Origin: Gorsachius magnificus
Taxonomy: Eukaryota; Chordata; Aves; Pelecaniformes; Ardeidae
Length of the DNA stretch: 64,000 nt
Assembly (NCBI GenBank): GCA_034008185.1
Contig: CM067081.1
Coordinates: forward strand, 13,205,821-13,269,820
Reading direction: 5' to 3'
Under the pieces are notes generated by a model that did not search any database, was not told the origin of the DNA, and saw only the letters and a list, made by a program, of their open reading frames with translations. Position numbers and translations under genes: made by a program. Shown here piece by piece: positions 1-12,604 of the stretch (position 1 is the stretch's first letter; every line of letters starts with the position of its first letter).

Positions 1-1017
1 AGCCAGATAGCAGGAGCAGTGAGTCACGGAAGGATCGAGTCCCTCCTCAGTCATGTGAAGGTATTACCTGGATTTTAGCAGTCTCAGCAATAACAGTAAA
101 TGGTTTGGTTATATAAATGAGATAATGTCCACCTCAAACTCCGTCCCATCAAATGGCTGGTGTGTTGGTGTGTGAAATGAAGGCTAAATCAGAGTTAACC
201 CATTATATCGGATGCTCCTGAATTTAGTCAGAGGCAGGCATCTGGTAAGCATCAGTAAACTTGTTTTGTTATTGGAAAGCAATTTATTGCATATTGTTTT
301 CTACTGCATTAAAGTTAGCTCATAAGGTAAATTAGGAACAGGCTTGAAATATTTTGCTTTGTAGATAAGCACTCAAACCAACAAAAATGTAAAATAGCTT
401 TAATGAAGATATTTTTAGCAAAGTTACTAAGTACGGTCTTCTGATTCAAATGCACAGCTCTGAACTCACAAAGCTCACCTTATTCTGCCTCTACTACTAC
501 TTTTGACCTAATATTGCATTTAGAAAGTGCAATCAGGTTATTTTCTCTTTTACACGGCTGAAAACCCAAGCCGAACTCCTAAGGGAGTTCATTACAGTGA
601 TGTGTGAAGTGACCGGAGCCTTTTTTTTTCTTAATTTTGGGGTAGTACAATATGTAAATCAGCCAGAATACTCCGGAGAGTTTCTTCTGGGAGTTTTCCC
701 AAAACCTGTGATGTCTCACACTTTTGATTCCCTCCTGTCTGCAACTGCATATGCAGCACAGAGTGGCAGCCTCTCCCACACACGGACTGGTATTTTTTTT
801 AACCTAACTCCAAGCACCTACCCTGCAGAGACACTTTTTTTTCTGAGCTGATGTGCCCAGGCTTCCTTTCTAGTCCATGGAAACAAGAAAAAGGCATTTC
901 CAGGGCATGAGGCACCTTACTGTATATTAGTCACTTTAATGTACACAGCTAAAATCAGGTAGAATGCTTTTGATTTAACAGGAAATGCAGTGTTCCAGGT
1001 TGAAGGCATTGAGAATC

Positions 1018-1051
1018 AGGGAAATTAGGATTTCAACATCCTAATTTCCTT
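1018..1051. repeat. Perfect short hairpin (14-bp stem, 6-nt loop)
   Basis: Arms 1018-1031 and 1038-1051 are complementary: twelve Watson-Crick pairs next to the loop (GGAAATTAGGAT against ATCCTAATTTCC), then one G-T wobble and one A-T pair. The loop is TTCAAC. Further outward pairing is broken by two mismatches and then only weak, so the stem is short for a microRNA precursor. It could be a cruciform-forming site, the relic of a small inverted-repeat element, or chance. Confidence 0.7.
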
Positions 1052-1094
1052 TCTTTCTGCAAAGGGCGTGCATTTGACTGCTGCTTCCTTACAG

Positions 1095-1159
1095 CTGCTG
1101 TGAAAACATGGCTCATTAATAACTCTGAGGTGTTTGAATAGTGGGGTCACACTGGCTAG
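1095..1159 (+). other. Exon-like interval, non-coding if real
   Basis: A good acceptor (pyrimidine-rich tract ending CTTCCTTACAG at 1094) and a consensus donor (CTAG followed by GTAAGTAT at 1160) enclose 65 nt. All three forward frames contain a stop, so it could only be an untranslated or lncRNA exon. Donor-like GTAAGT motifs are expected about once per 4 kb per strand, so pairs like this arise by chance. Confidence 0.12.
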
Positions 1160-2124
1160 GTAAGTATGGGGTTATCTAGGCAGCAAAAGCGTTTGGAATG
1201 AGTCATGAGTGTGCATCAAAAATAAGGTTCATTAATCTTGGGACTGCAATTAAACTAACATGCTCAGTGAATAGACAGGCTGATTTTAACAATGTCACTG
1301 CCACCCTGAGTTCTTTCCTTGAGGACAGGTAGAAATCCAAGATAGCCCATCTTCCCGAGCCATGGTTAATCAGGGAGAGAAGATGCTGCTGTGAGATCCC
1401 CAGAGCCTCCACTGTGCACACTGTGCTGCCTGGGTGGTAGCAAGTCAGCATTCCCATCCTATATTAGAAAAAAAATTGTTTCCCTCACATCATTGAGGCA
1501 TAAGGTGAAACACAGTCTTTAGGGGATGATACACAGGTATCTAAGTGTCATGAGATCTGTGATCTTTTCCCACCTCTCCCTCCAGCCTCCACAGCTTACG
1601 TTTTCAGATATGAGTGACTAGTGTTAAATACCTAAATCTGTAGACAGAGAACACAGACAAATGACTTATTTTTTTAGGAGATTTCCACAGAGATTTATTT
1701 AATCAATTTTTTTAGGACCGCTGAGTCACTGAAGCTGAGTTTGAAAATTAAGCCTGTAACTCGTTAATGTTTGGAACTTGTTAGCAAAGCTGAAGGAAGG
1801 TATTGTATGATCACCAAGAATAATTATTCCGTAAGTGTAACTATTACGGTGTCAGAAAAAGGATATTCTGAAAGGTCTGCAGCCTATTTATTATTTTTCA
1901 GAAGTATAGAAAGGCATCAGTAATCACAAAATGCCTCTAAAAATCTCCTTAAAGTGTTATAAAGCCACAAAAAGACAGCTCGTCTAAACCTGGAGTGGTT
2001 CAGCCCAATAAGATATGCAAAGACTGACTTCCAGCAGATTCAGGTTTATTACAGCCCTGGCTAACTCATCCGCTGAGAATCTCACTTTTCTGGCCCACCT
2101 GGTAAAGCTGCTGTATGTGGACCA

Positions 2125-2191
2125 CACAGTGTCCCCGATCAGATCTCAGTTGTTCTTAATGTGCAGTTTGGCCGGCGCGGGGGACACTGTG
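2125..2191. repeat. 12-bp perfect inverted repeat with 43-bp spacer
   Basis: CACAGTGTCCCC at 2125-2136 is matched by its exact reverse complement GGGGACACTGTG at 2180-2191. The right arm lies in a small GC-rich patch (GCCGGCGCGGGGG). No transposon ends or target duplications were seen around it. A protein-binding pair or chance are both possible. Confidence 0.6.
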
Positions 2192-2546
2192 CTAATTGGC
2201 TAAGTATGTTCTAGTGCCTGGCCACCAGCTGCCAGGCACACCATCGCACAGTGCTGCCTTAATGCTGTTTGTTACAATCAGTTAATTTGTCTGGATTATG
2301 AACTCTTCTGCCATCAGGAAGAGAAAAGCACTTTAAGGCTATTTCAATCCGTCTGCTCTGCCTTCCCCTGTCAAAAGTCTCATTTGCAATTAGGAATTTC
2401 AGCAGCACTTTCGTGTGCTCCGAAAGCAGTGGAGCAAAGCTTCCAGAGAGATTTATTTCCCGTAGAAATAGAGGTATCAGCAATTCCCAAGAAGCTGCTC
2501 TTTACCAGAAGTTAGTAAATCGTTAGTATTGTTGTCGTTTATGGAG

Positions 2547-2720
2547 CTATAAATGTGCACAGAGCAGAGTTGTCTCGTCCGGAGACCAGCGCAGCAGCCA
2601 GTGCCACACATGCCGGCTCCTTTCTCAGGCTGAGCCCAGCGCCGAGGCAGGAGGCACCCCCGGGGGATCAGGAAAGAGCTCTCTGCTGGGAAGCCCCAAG
2701 CTCGGGGTAGTCCTGTCCTC
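2547..2720 (+). promoter_or_regulatory. Candidate TATA promoter with CpG cluster
   Basis: CTATAAAT at 2547-2554 is a good TATA-box match. It is followed about 25-30 bp downstream by a locally GC-rich stretch (about 2575-2700) with roughly seven CpG dinucleotides in 130 bases, unusual against the AT-rich, CpG-poor surroundings. That spacing fits a start site near 2580. No downstream coding frame or strong donor was found, so a transcript is only inferred. An unmethylated regulatory element or a chance GC patch are alternatives. Confidence 0.25.
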
Positions 2721-4797
2721 TATCATGCGCCCATAATGTGCTGGCTAGTGCAAAACAGGGACGAAATGGGTCAAATTCTCCTTGCTTCCTAGGGCTGCCA
2801 GAGCTCTCCCTCTCCTCTGGTAGCTGTGCCTTTGCTTTTTAAGTTATGATGCTTGTAGCTGAGCTTCCTAATTTATAAAGACCCTAATTCAGGAAGATGC
2901 TGAATTACCTCCTGGAAAAGTGTTGATTTCCTATAATTCCCATCTATTTCTTCTGAAATCAGCAATACCTTTGAAATTATGGCCTTTGTTTATTAGTTCT
3001 GTTGTTATTATCGGTACAATGCAAATGCCTTCCAAATGAGTGATCCATACTTCTAACAGTGTTGTCTTATAATTAAATCCTGGGGCCATGCTTTGTAAGG
3101 GGTTTCGATCCAGTGAGTAATTACTCATTGAAATAATCTGTAAATAAAGAAGACAGGGGTACTGCATGAACACAGAAGGTAGGGATCGTATTATCACAGG
3201 TAAAAGTTGCTACGTAGAGATTCCTCCTCTGTTTTGGGGTCAGTTTGGGTTTATGTTTGTCTATTTTCTTAATACAGCCTGCATTACATGGGCTTTCTTT
3301 TCTTCAGTTCTCAGTTACTGAGTTTTGGGGTCTCTCTGTTATATCTAAACTGGTTTAGACAGTTGCATGCCTGCGGTGACCACTGACTGACCACTGGGAT
3401 TTGTGTTCACAGTCTGGGACCTCCAGTACCAGCCTGTGTTTGCACTCTTGCAAACCATATTTTATTCTAGGATCGCAGGCAATTTAATCTACACAGAAAA
3501 TCTACTTGTTAGCATTATAAACTAGAGCTAACGCAAAGCAAACCTGACTGCTGGACATTTCCTACCGCAGTTAAATAAAAGAAACTAATTAGCAGCTTAG
3601 GCCAGGACAAGCCCAAACAAATCCTGACACCCTTTGCTGTCAGGTTGATAAAAAAGTGTGGCCTTTTACTGGGAATGGCAAAAAAAAAAAAAATAAAAAA
3701 AAAATCGTATTTACTGGGCTACACCGAACACCATCCAGAAACTGTTTGGCTGTGTTTGCACAGTGCTGTGCCTCATCTGTTCTGCTCCAGAAGCTGTGTA
3801 GCTGCGCTGAGCCTGCTGTGCTAATACAGCCATACAACTGCTGAGCAGCACTTAGCTTGTGTCTGTCCGACTCGGTGCACGGACGGAGAGAGCTTCCATC
3901 TGCCTCCATCCATCTTTACAGGCAGGTCCAAGGCCCATCTATCTCGTAAAAATACAAGCAAGTAAGAGGACAAGGATTCTTGAAGTGTTTCTTACAGCGT
4001 TGGCTTAGTGTTTGGGAAAGCCATCTGAGTAATTCTAAACGCCTGGATGTTTGAAGACAGCTGAACATCCCATGTCCTGAGCACTGGCCCCCTTGGAAGT
4101 GGTTTCAGTCAGGCATTGGGTAACTGGGGGACCACAGATCACTAGGCCCTTAAAAAAAAAATCTCAACTCAAATATTATTTGTGTTTCCACTTATTCATT
4201 AGCAAAACTCAAGGAACCATTAAAAAAATTAGGTGCACAGCATGTTCTTTAGTAATTATAATTCCCAGTGTCCTGGCATGATATTTTTTAAATGCAATTT
4301 TAGGATTGCTGTACTGACAAATTGGAATATTTCTAATTGTTTAAATGACTCCCCACCACCAATCAGGAGAGAATACATACTCTATTAAGTTCATAATTAT
4401 CATATATTTGAGTATTTCACAGTCCACTTAGTCTCCTGATAGAGTTCCCTGAGTAATCTCCCCCTCACATTTCTTCCTGTCTGGCAGATTGTTTTAAGAA
4501 ATGTTTTAACACCAGAGCAGGTGATAAAATATTTCTGGTAATCCTTTAAGGTGAATTATAAGCTTCTGGGAAGAAGGGCTGACTTTCATTTAAAGGACAA
4601 AATACGGCCAAATTCAACAACCGTGGAAAAGTAGCAGCCACCTGACAGTGTACAGGCAGAGACACCTACACTAAAGGGACTGGGAGTTTCACTCTGATTT
4701 GCGTTTGTGGGGTTCAGTTGACTACATACACAGCATATAGATGATTACATTTCAGCTGGTTGCCTAGGTTCTGTTTCAGGTCAATGTAAAGCACTCA
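2721..4797. other. Single-copy DNA, no gene recognised
   Basis: No repeat or coding region was recognised. A two-part A-rich run interrupted by one T lies at 3680-3704. Open frames are short and overlap on both strands. The segment ends where the first CR1 fragment begins. Confidence 0.55.
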
Positions 4798-5284
4798 GAA
4801 CAAGAAGGACATGGAACTGTTGGAGTGGGTCCAGAGGAGGGCTACTAAAATGATCCGAGGGCTGGAGCACCTCTCCTATGAGGACAGGCTGAGGGAGTTG
4901 GGCTTGTTCAGCCTGGAGAAGAGAAGGCTGCGGGGAGACCTGATTGCGGCCTTTCAGTACCTAAAGGGGGCCTATAGGAAAGATGGGGAAAATCTTTTTA
5001 GTAGGGCCAGCTGTGACAGGACAAGGGGGAATGGTTTTAACAGGGTAGGTTTAGACTAGATGTAAGGAAGAAATTCTTTACACTGAGGGTGGTGAAACAC
5101 TGGAACGGGTTGCCCAGAGAGGTGGTGGAGGCCCCATCCCTGGGAACATTCAAGGCCAGGTTGGACGGGGCTCTGAGCAACCTGATCTGGTTAGCGGTGT
5201 CCCTGCTCACTGCAGGGGGGTTGGACTAGATGACCTCTAGGGGTCCCTTCCAACCCAAAGTGTTCTATGGTTCTATGATTCTAA
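4798..5284 (+). mobile_element. CR1 LINE, 5'-truncated, 3' end intact
   Basis: This is the 3' end of a chicken-repeat-1 non-LTR retrotransposon in sense orientation. It begins inside the end of ORF2: translation from 4811 reads [20 protein letters not shown] and continues with [20 protein letters not shown], a stretch diagnostic of the CR1 reverse transcriptase C-terminus. It continues through the 3' UTR (AGATGTAAGGAAGAAATTCT; GGTTGCCCAGAGAGGTGGTG) and ends in the typical CR1 tail of TTCTATG/ATTCTA units without poly(A). The frame is broken soon after the start. Truncation at the 5' end is the normal result of incomplete target-primed reverse transcription. It looks younger than the copies at 28 and 40 kb, because motifs are well kept. 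Confidence 0.95.
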
Positions 5285-7732
5285 AGGAATGGTGGCTTCT
5301 AGAGTTAGATTCATCATGTTGTGAAAAGGGCTTCTAAAATGAACCAGGCAAGTCATGCTTCACATGTTCCTTTTTTTCTCTTCATGATCATGGGAGGCTC
5401 TGATGGTTAGCTTAGATGTAGATACCTACTTTACTGACATCTAAATTCAGATTAGATAAATCCTATATGCATCCTAAAGGCTCATAGCTGGAATTTCCAG
5501 TGACGAATGTGGAGTCTCAAAAAGCACTGAACATATATGACACTGAAGCTGTGAGGTACAGCTTCACTTTAAAAGACTAAATCAGATAAAAACCACCACA
5601 GACACGTGGTGCAAACACAGAACTGATGCAAGCTCATCTTGCCAATTCAAATGTAATGCTTTTTCCTTCTGAAGGGATGACTTTGTGCCAGCGGACTCTA
5701 TTCCAGAGCAGAAACGGTCTCATGTCATTCTCCTCTTACAGCGGACTGGGTACTGACTAGCTTTTCCAGGTGGCAAGGAGCTGATGTAAGTACCATATCA
5801 TTTTTTTTCTAACATGACAGAAATACAGTCAGGTGCTCTTGTCTGACCAGATCAAATTTTTACTGTTCAGTAATGCCCATATCAGGTATCAATGAAGGTG
5901 GAACCAAGGGTGTGCTGTAAGGGCTTTTATTCCTGAGCTCATTGCTCAAACTGCCATCTGGTTTGTCTCCTGACTGATCTGTGCTAGCAGACCCCATTTT
6001 GAAAAGTGAATAAACCTTATCAGGTGCAGACATATTTCTGTTCATTGATCATAGGTACCTGCTTTACTCTCTCATTTGTGCTGTCTGACATGTCTTTCAC
6101 CCCAAGGAGAGCTCCTTTCAGCTGATACGTGAGGAATGGGGCTAACATGTGCTGGCATCTTCCAGTGCTGGTTCTGGTTCCATAACAAGCATCATACTCT
6201 GAGATGGCTGCTAGTTTGAAAGCTTTATTGTCCTGATAAATGTTTCTAGCTCATGTTAAATGGGCTGTGAGCTTGATCCAGATGGCTTGCTGGATACAGC
6301 TTTGAGGTCAAATGCTGCTGACATTTGAGCCAGTAACATGCATGAGCTACAGCATCTGGGATCAAACCCATAATTCTCTTGTTAATCAAACCAGGCCTGT
6401 GTTAGTCGATGGTGGTTTTGCAGCATGATTTTCTCACTTGATACATGCTAACCAAAAGAGAACTATTTGTGTGTAATAACTTGAGATAATTGATGCAGAG
6501 AAGACAAACCATCAGAAAATATTCTCCCTTCCTTCCTCATATTTCCTTGCACTCACAAAGGTACCTGTGTCAACAGCAAAGCTGAAAGGGGTCCCTATAA
6601 AGGGATGGTACCATTTCTCATTAATGCTGGGACAGATTTCCCAGAGTTATATGCATTTTTAAATCAACTGGGAGATTTGTATTCAGACAGAATAATAAGA
6701 CAGCACACTTAAAAATAAAATAAAGCAGAATATAAAATGGGGCTAGGAGACCCAATGTTGTTTGCTGTCAGGCATAATTTGTTTTGATAGAAGGAGAGAT
6801 GTCAAACACAGCTTTGGTGAGGACAGCAGAAATATTTTCAGTTAATAGTAAGAGCAGAAATTCTTAGCAAGTTCACTTGTGATTGTGATCACACCCTTCT
6901 TCCAGTTCTCTTAAAAGAATGTATAGATTTAGTCGGGCGATCAAATTTCTTGGGAAGATGAGACAGTTGCTAAGACCTGCCTTTTCTTTGGAAGTGCTGC
7001 AAAATCTTGCTCTTTTTTAAAAAGACCTACCAGAGCTAAAATGTCAGTTTTAACTCCACACTGTCTATGCACCAGTTTTTCCTAAGGCCATCACGCTTCC
7101 AAATACTAAAATAATACTTAAAAAAAATCAGCAAAGTAACCAGGTGACCAAGGTACTTGTGTCTCAAGCAAAAACATACAGAAGTTCCATAGAGATCATG
7201 GCACTTTTGCTGTTGCTAATACTATATGGAGGATGTTTCAAATATTGCAGTATACAGTGATAAGATGCACAAAATTAATTCACTGGATGTTTTTAGCTGT
7301 ATCTTTCCACTCTGTTTTAGAAATTCACAGTCTACTCAGGGACAAGAAGAACAGACAAGGCAGTCAAGTAAATCATTCACTGCCAATTTTTTCTTAGTTA
7401 AGAAAACTTAACTAAGCTGATGCTCCACTACTTTTGGAACTTCTAGCATTACAGATGAAGTCTATCAAATGTGCTTGGGTTTGGTTACCTATTATTTGGT
7501 GATATTTTTTAGAAAAACTGCCAGTAACAAGCGCTGTTCTGTATTTCTTCCCTAAAATTAGTCAAGGCACCTAAGCCGATTCATGCAATACATATAATTG
7601 ATATCAATGAATGGTATGTCTAAATAAGAGCTTTAAGATCTATTTGTTTTGGTGCCTTATCATCCTCTTTTTTTTTTTTTTTGCACATTAATATAGGGCT
7701 GGTCCTATAATATGTTTTTGAGTGCTTTCTTT
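5285..7732. other. Single-copy DNA between two CR1 copies
   Basis: No coding region recognised; frames are under 65 codons. A 44-nt exon-like interval at 5742-5785 has a strong acceptor (CATTCTCCTCTTACAG) and a GTAAGTA donor. One of its frames is open for 14 codons, but this is too short to mean much. A T-run lies just before the next CR1, near 7669-7683. Confidence 0.5.
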
Positions 7733-8477
7733 CATAGAATCATAGATGGTTGAGGTTGGAAGTGACCTTTGGACCTCTGCTACAGCAGGGCCATCTAGAG
7801 CCAATTGCCCAGGACAGTGTCCAGACAGCTTTTGAATATCTCCAAGGATGGAGACTTCGCCATCTCTCTGGGCAGCCTGTGCCAATGCTTGATCTTCCTC
7901 ACAGTAAAAAAGTGTTTCCTGATTTCAGAGGGACCCTCTTGTATTTCAGTTTGTGCCCATTGCCTCTGGTCCTGTCATTGGGTACCACTGAAAAGAGCCT
8001 GGTTCCATCTTCTTTTCACTCTCCCTTCAGATATTTATAGATATTGATAAGATCCCCCTGAGCCTTATCTTCTCCAGGCTGAATAGTCTCAGCTCTCCTC
8101 ATAGGAGAAATGCTCCAGTCCCTTTATCATCTTCGTGGCCTTTTCTTGGACTCTGTCCAGTATGTCCATGTCTCTCTTGTACTGGGATGCCCAGAACTGG
8201 GCACAATATTCCAGGTGTGGCCTCACCAATGCTGAGCAGAGGGCAAGGATCACCTCCCTCGACCTTCTGGCAATGCTTTGCCTAATGCAGCCCCGGATAC
8301 CATTGGCTGATTTTGCAGCAAGGACCCATTGCTGGCTCGTGTTCAGCCTGTTGTCCACCAGGACCCCCAGATCCTTTTCCACCAAGATGCTTTCCAGCGG
8401 GGTGGCCCCCAGCCTGTCCTGGTGCCTGGGGTCGTTTTTCCCCAGGAGCAGGACTTTGCACTTCCCTTTGTTGAACT
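7733..8477 (-). mobile_element. CR1 LINE, minus strand, 5'-truncated
   Basis: A CR1 copy of about 745 bp read on the minus strand. Its 3' tail is at the left (CATAGAATCATAGATGGTTG) and the 3' UTR follows (TCTGGGCAGCCTGTGCCAA on the plus strand). The last part of ORF2 lies at 8089-8385, translating to about 98 residues with EKDLGVLVDNRLNTSQQWVL and, downstream, [13 protein letters not shown] and GLEHFSYEE, hallmarks of the CR1 reverse transcriptase C-terminus. Similarity fades just after 8477, the 5' truncation point. It is non-functional. It differs from the 4.8-kb copy in the UTR and tail, so it is another subfamily or an older insertion. Confidence 0.94.
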
Positions 8478-11017
8478 ACCCGTGCCTTTTTCAATCTACT
8501 TAAGCAATAAGTCTCCTATCCTTTCCCTTGTGGAAACTACTGCATAATTTAATAGATCTCACTGTTTAAAAGTCTTTTCTCACTATTTTGGCACGACATT
8601 AATTCCACAACTAACACTATTGGCAGCAGCTTCAGGATGAAATGGAAAGATGAGATAAAATGGGAACAGTGAGAAGAGAAAATTGTTTCTTAATTTTGCT
8701 CTAGGCAGTCCTTCTGCTTGCTTCTCCTCTAAGCAGAAGGGGATTAACCTATGCCCATTTCTTTTTCAGATACAGCAAAGCTAAATTGTGAAATGAACCT
8801 GTAATGATTCTCCATTTGCTTACCTCCAGACATGCTGTTTCCAGCTAAATATCCAACTTGCGACACAGAGAACAAAATTAAGTTGTTTTGTACTTAAAAT
8901 AATAGCCTTTATCAGGGTAACCAGAAAAGAATCTGCCCTATCAGCAAAGGCAATATGGCAGAGTCCTGTATTATAACGACAACTTGTTACAGTCAGGTCT
9001 TGCGATCTTGAAACAGCAAGAGTAACACATTAGTTAGCATACATACACAGCAGATTGTGCTTTATCCACCTTTTTCCACTGGCACAGATATTTTGTTCTA
9101 ACTCCTGCACGTGAGTAATCCCACTGAAATCAATAGCATTAGTTGCATGCTTCAGATAAATGTTGTCTGTAGGTGCTTCTTTAGATGGAGCTACCACCTT
9201 GCATGATCAACCTCTCCAAGCAAATCTTGCTTTTTTTGAAGGGACTCTATTGACTTCACTGGAAAGGGAGGTAAAAGAATGACATTGTAATTACGTACAG
9301 TGATGAAATAATTGAGTCTTCAGTGAATAAGACCCCCTAAACATTTGAACTACTCAAATGGTGGTGGGGCCTTGATGAGAAAAAAAGGCATTGCCTCTGT
9401 TTCAAGGACGTCAGAGAAAGCTCACAAGCAAAGAGCATTTTAAACATGTACTATCCATCTTCCCTCCCGTAGAAGCACAGGAGACATCCTCTCCAGCAAT
9501 GGCACTGATTTAGCCTTTTAAACATTGGTCTTGGATCATTCATAAGCAACTCAGTTGTCCTGTTACAGAACTTCTGTATTTCCTTCAGGCACCAAATGCA
9601 TGTCTCTCCTTGGGTCTTGCTCTTCACACTCTGCAAAAATTTTATCTGTCCTCTGAACTTTTTTTTTAAACTTCACATTTCTGACAGGCGTGAGCCTCTC
9701 CGGATCAAAAAGTTTGTTTGACTTTGTTCTCCTACGCCTGGTCCTTTAGTTGCACACTGAGGGGAGGAACAGGCGCCAGGTTCTTCCCGCTGGAATCCAA
9801 AACCCATACTCATTTTTACACCTCCTCAGTGTAAATTATTGCGTGTTTTTTTTCCTCTCAGGTAGCCAAATTGTTCTTTTCCATTTTCCCAGCCTTCCTC
9901 TCAAGAAAGGGAGCCTCACCTGTGCAACAAAGCACTTTGTCTGTGTCATTCCCCAGAAACACAGATTAAGAGTCTGATAAAAAAATACCAATTACCATTT
10001 GTCCCTCTTAGTTCCAGAGTATCGCCAAAGACTTCTCAGAGGTCAGGCACCAACACTGAGTCAATAACAAATCACAACCTTAGCTCCTGAGTTCCTCCAC
10101 CCTAGGTAGTCATTCATCCACTTTGATCCTTCCTTTGATGCTTTAAATGGGTCCTTCATTCACCCATTTAAAGCTGTTTGTTTCCTTTGCTTTAGAGTGT
10201 TTCCATTGGTCTAGAGTGAGGATGGATTTCTAGACTATAGATAAAGGTTTTTATTTGTCCTGTCCTATTGTGCAGGTAACACCTTCTTGGCTGACATTTG
10301 AGAACCTCTGGAAGAGCTTAAGGATATCTCCTGGGGAAAGGACCTGGCTGGGCAACAAGAAGGAGGTCTGCCTCTCAGGCTGGCCTCGCCACTAGGACCC
10401 TGGTTCAGGTGGAGTCCTCTGGAAGGAGGGAGAACTTCCCAACTTTCAAAATAGCTCAACATGCTCAACTAGGCAGAGGCAGAGATTGCTGAGGACAGCA
10501 AGGAGCAGGCACAGAAGGGACGGAAGAAAAAGACTTTTATCTGGAGACAAAAAGAGACGATGTCATTTGTTGCAACCCAGCAAGCTTGTTGGATTGAGGC
10601 TGAGCTGGGAGAAAAGCAGTCCCTCTGCAAGGAGGGGACAAGGGGGAAGTCTGCCTCACATCCTTTTAGAGTGTTTATTCTGTTGCCTAGGGCATTTGGG
10701 TTTCCTCCTCCACTTTAGTAATTTCAGTACTCTGGGGTACATTTTTACAGAATCTGGTTGGAATGTTTACAAGCCCTGTGGGTCTCTTCTCTTGAAGGAA
10801 AAGGCACAGAAAAGTACATCTTAAAGCATCATCGCAGTGTAGCTTGTTAGTTCAACCTGAAGTAGATATGCGTACAGCATCAACACCTCAGCTGATGTAA
10901 ACAGGCTTAGCCCTGTTTAGTCATTAGGATGATACCAGTCTGTGTCAAAAACTATAGGATAACTCGATTCTGTAGCTTGTGAAAGAGTTTTAACGTTCTT
11001 CACATTCCCTGTGCGCT

Positions 11018-11043
11018 GTCAGCAGCAACTGTCAGCAACAACT
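11018..11043. repeat. 13-bp tandem duplication
   Basis: GTCAGCAGCAACT is followed directly by GTCAGCAACAACT (one mismatch), then by a further partial GTCA. It is a simple local duplication. Confidence 0.8.
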
Positions 11044-11092
11044 GTCATTAACTTCTGCTGTGTTTAAGTTTATTGTGTGTTCTCATATTCAG

Positions 11093-11164
11093 CTTTGTTA
11101 ACTATAGGAGCTTGTGCCTGGAGGAGAGGATGGCTACTGGAAGGAACCATTCGTCTGGTAAAAA
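11093..11164 (+). other. Candidate 72-nt exon, unknown gene
   Basis: The interval is preceded by a pyrimidine-rich acceptor (TTCTCATATTCAG) and followed by a consensus donor (AAAA then GTAAGTAT). Its length is divisible by three and two of three frames are open. One of them includes an internal methionine followed by ATGRNHSSGKK. No family was recognised. It could be a cassette or alternative first exon of an unseen gene, or coincidental splice motifs. Confidence 0.2.
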
Positions 11165-12604
11165 GTAAGTATTCCCTCAAAACTGGAACCAGACTTCTTA
11201 TCTGATAGGAAATTCAACAGCTATGAAATGTCATCTAATTTCCCAGTTGCAAAGAAAATTGGTGAAAATTGAAATTTAATGTGAATGAAGATATCGCATA
11301 ATTTTTTTTGTTTCAGTTTTAATGTATAGACTATATTTTATATGATGTTAAAACATTTTCAAGCAATAATTTCAAATAACACATTATTTTAAAGAATTTT
11401 AAAGAATTTTCCAGGTTGGTTTTTTTTTTCAAAACAATAATTAGACTTTGTCAGGGAGCTTTCCCAAGATGTGTTAGCTTAAAAAACAACAACATTTTTC
11501 AAGGGAGAAATGCTTCATTGGTTTTTTGACTAAGTGTAATTACATATAATTTTATTTCATATGATCTGCACTTCATTACTTTTGAACTTCTATGCTTCTT
11601 ATTCAGAAGAAATTTTCAGTTCTAGCTGTCTATTTCAGTGGGAATTTTTATCTAGATGTCATAGATGGGAAGTAGATGTAAAAGGTACTTCAGATGTAAA
11701 ATAAACATTCGTTTAATTCCTACTCAATCTTAGTAGGAACACATTTATATTTCATGGTTTCTAAATTCAAAGAAGTACTGTAGTATCTAGATCTGGATGG
11801 CTGCTTTCAGGGGGGAATGATAAACAGCATTGTCCCTTGCAGTAAGATAGCAACACCTGAGAACAGTCCATTCAGCAACAAATCAAGAGATTTCTATTAA
11901 AGAGTAAAATCATTATTAATCTCGCCTAGGTTGCATCAATGTATGAAACTTATTTGAAATAGAAGGTAGAAACAGTAACCTATGAAAGAAGGTGATTGCA
12001 CTTCAGCCCAGAGAAGAAATGATAACATGGTGATAGAAAAAGAACCGTCTGTAACTCGGAACTGTTTTTTTTTTCTTCTGCATTGAAACAGAAAACTCTG
12101 TATCTACAATAACCGACTAAAAGGATGAGCTTCTCTGATACCGAGCATGTATACTGCTTCATGGAATAGACAGAATACATTGGAAAAGATGCATTGCAGT
12201 GTGTAAAAAGTCTTTGTCAGATATAGAGTGCTTTTGATCTTAGTACTTTATCTTCTGTGAATTTTTGTATAGTGTGACTTTCATATATTATATATGGCAT
12301 AAAATAGTGTTTTTTACTGATAGTGAAGGAAAAATGAATATCTAATGTGATGTGATAAATGAGGTGGAGATATTTTAATATATACAGCTATTTGTGGACT
12401 TTGTGCTTTTTTTAAGGTATGCCTGAGTGCAGAAGAGCAAATAAAAAAATTTAGTTGATAACTAGATTTTCTTTATTTTAACTCACTGTTTCATAGTAGC
12501 AAATACAGATAGCAGGTTTATGATTGTTTTCCTTAGAGGCTCCCAAGTTCAGTTAACATAAAATATTTTCATGGACTCTGTCAACCAGGACTTGTGAGAT
12601 TTGG

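Larger units (their letters stand above)
1..2546. other. Single-copy DNA, no gene recognised
   Basis: AT-rich sequence without a recognisable coding region or interspersed repeat. Open frames are all under 90 codons and overlap one another on both strands, as expected by chance. It holds a perfect hairpin near 1.02-1.05 kb, a weak exon-like interval at 1095-1159 and an inverted repeat at 2125-2191, each listed separately. It could be intergenic or intronic; nothing seen decides between them. Confidence 0.6.
8478..12604. other. Single-copy DNA, no gene recognised
   Basis: Longest frame is about 112 codons (10486-10824, plus) in a somewhat GC-rich patch at 10.3-10.7 kb; it shows no recognisable domain. 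A 13-bp tandem duplication lies at 11018-11043 and an exon-like interval at 11093-11164 (both listed). AT-rich sequence dominates 11.2-12.5 kb. Confidence 0.5.
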
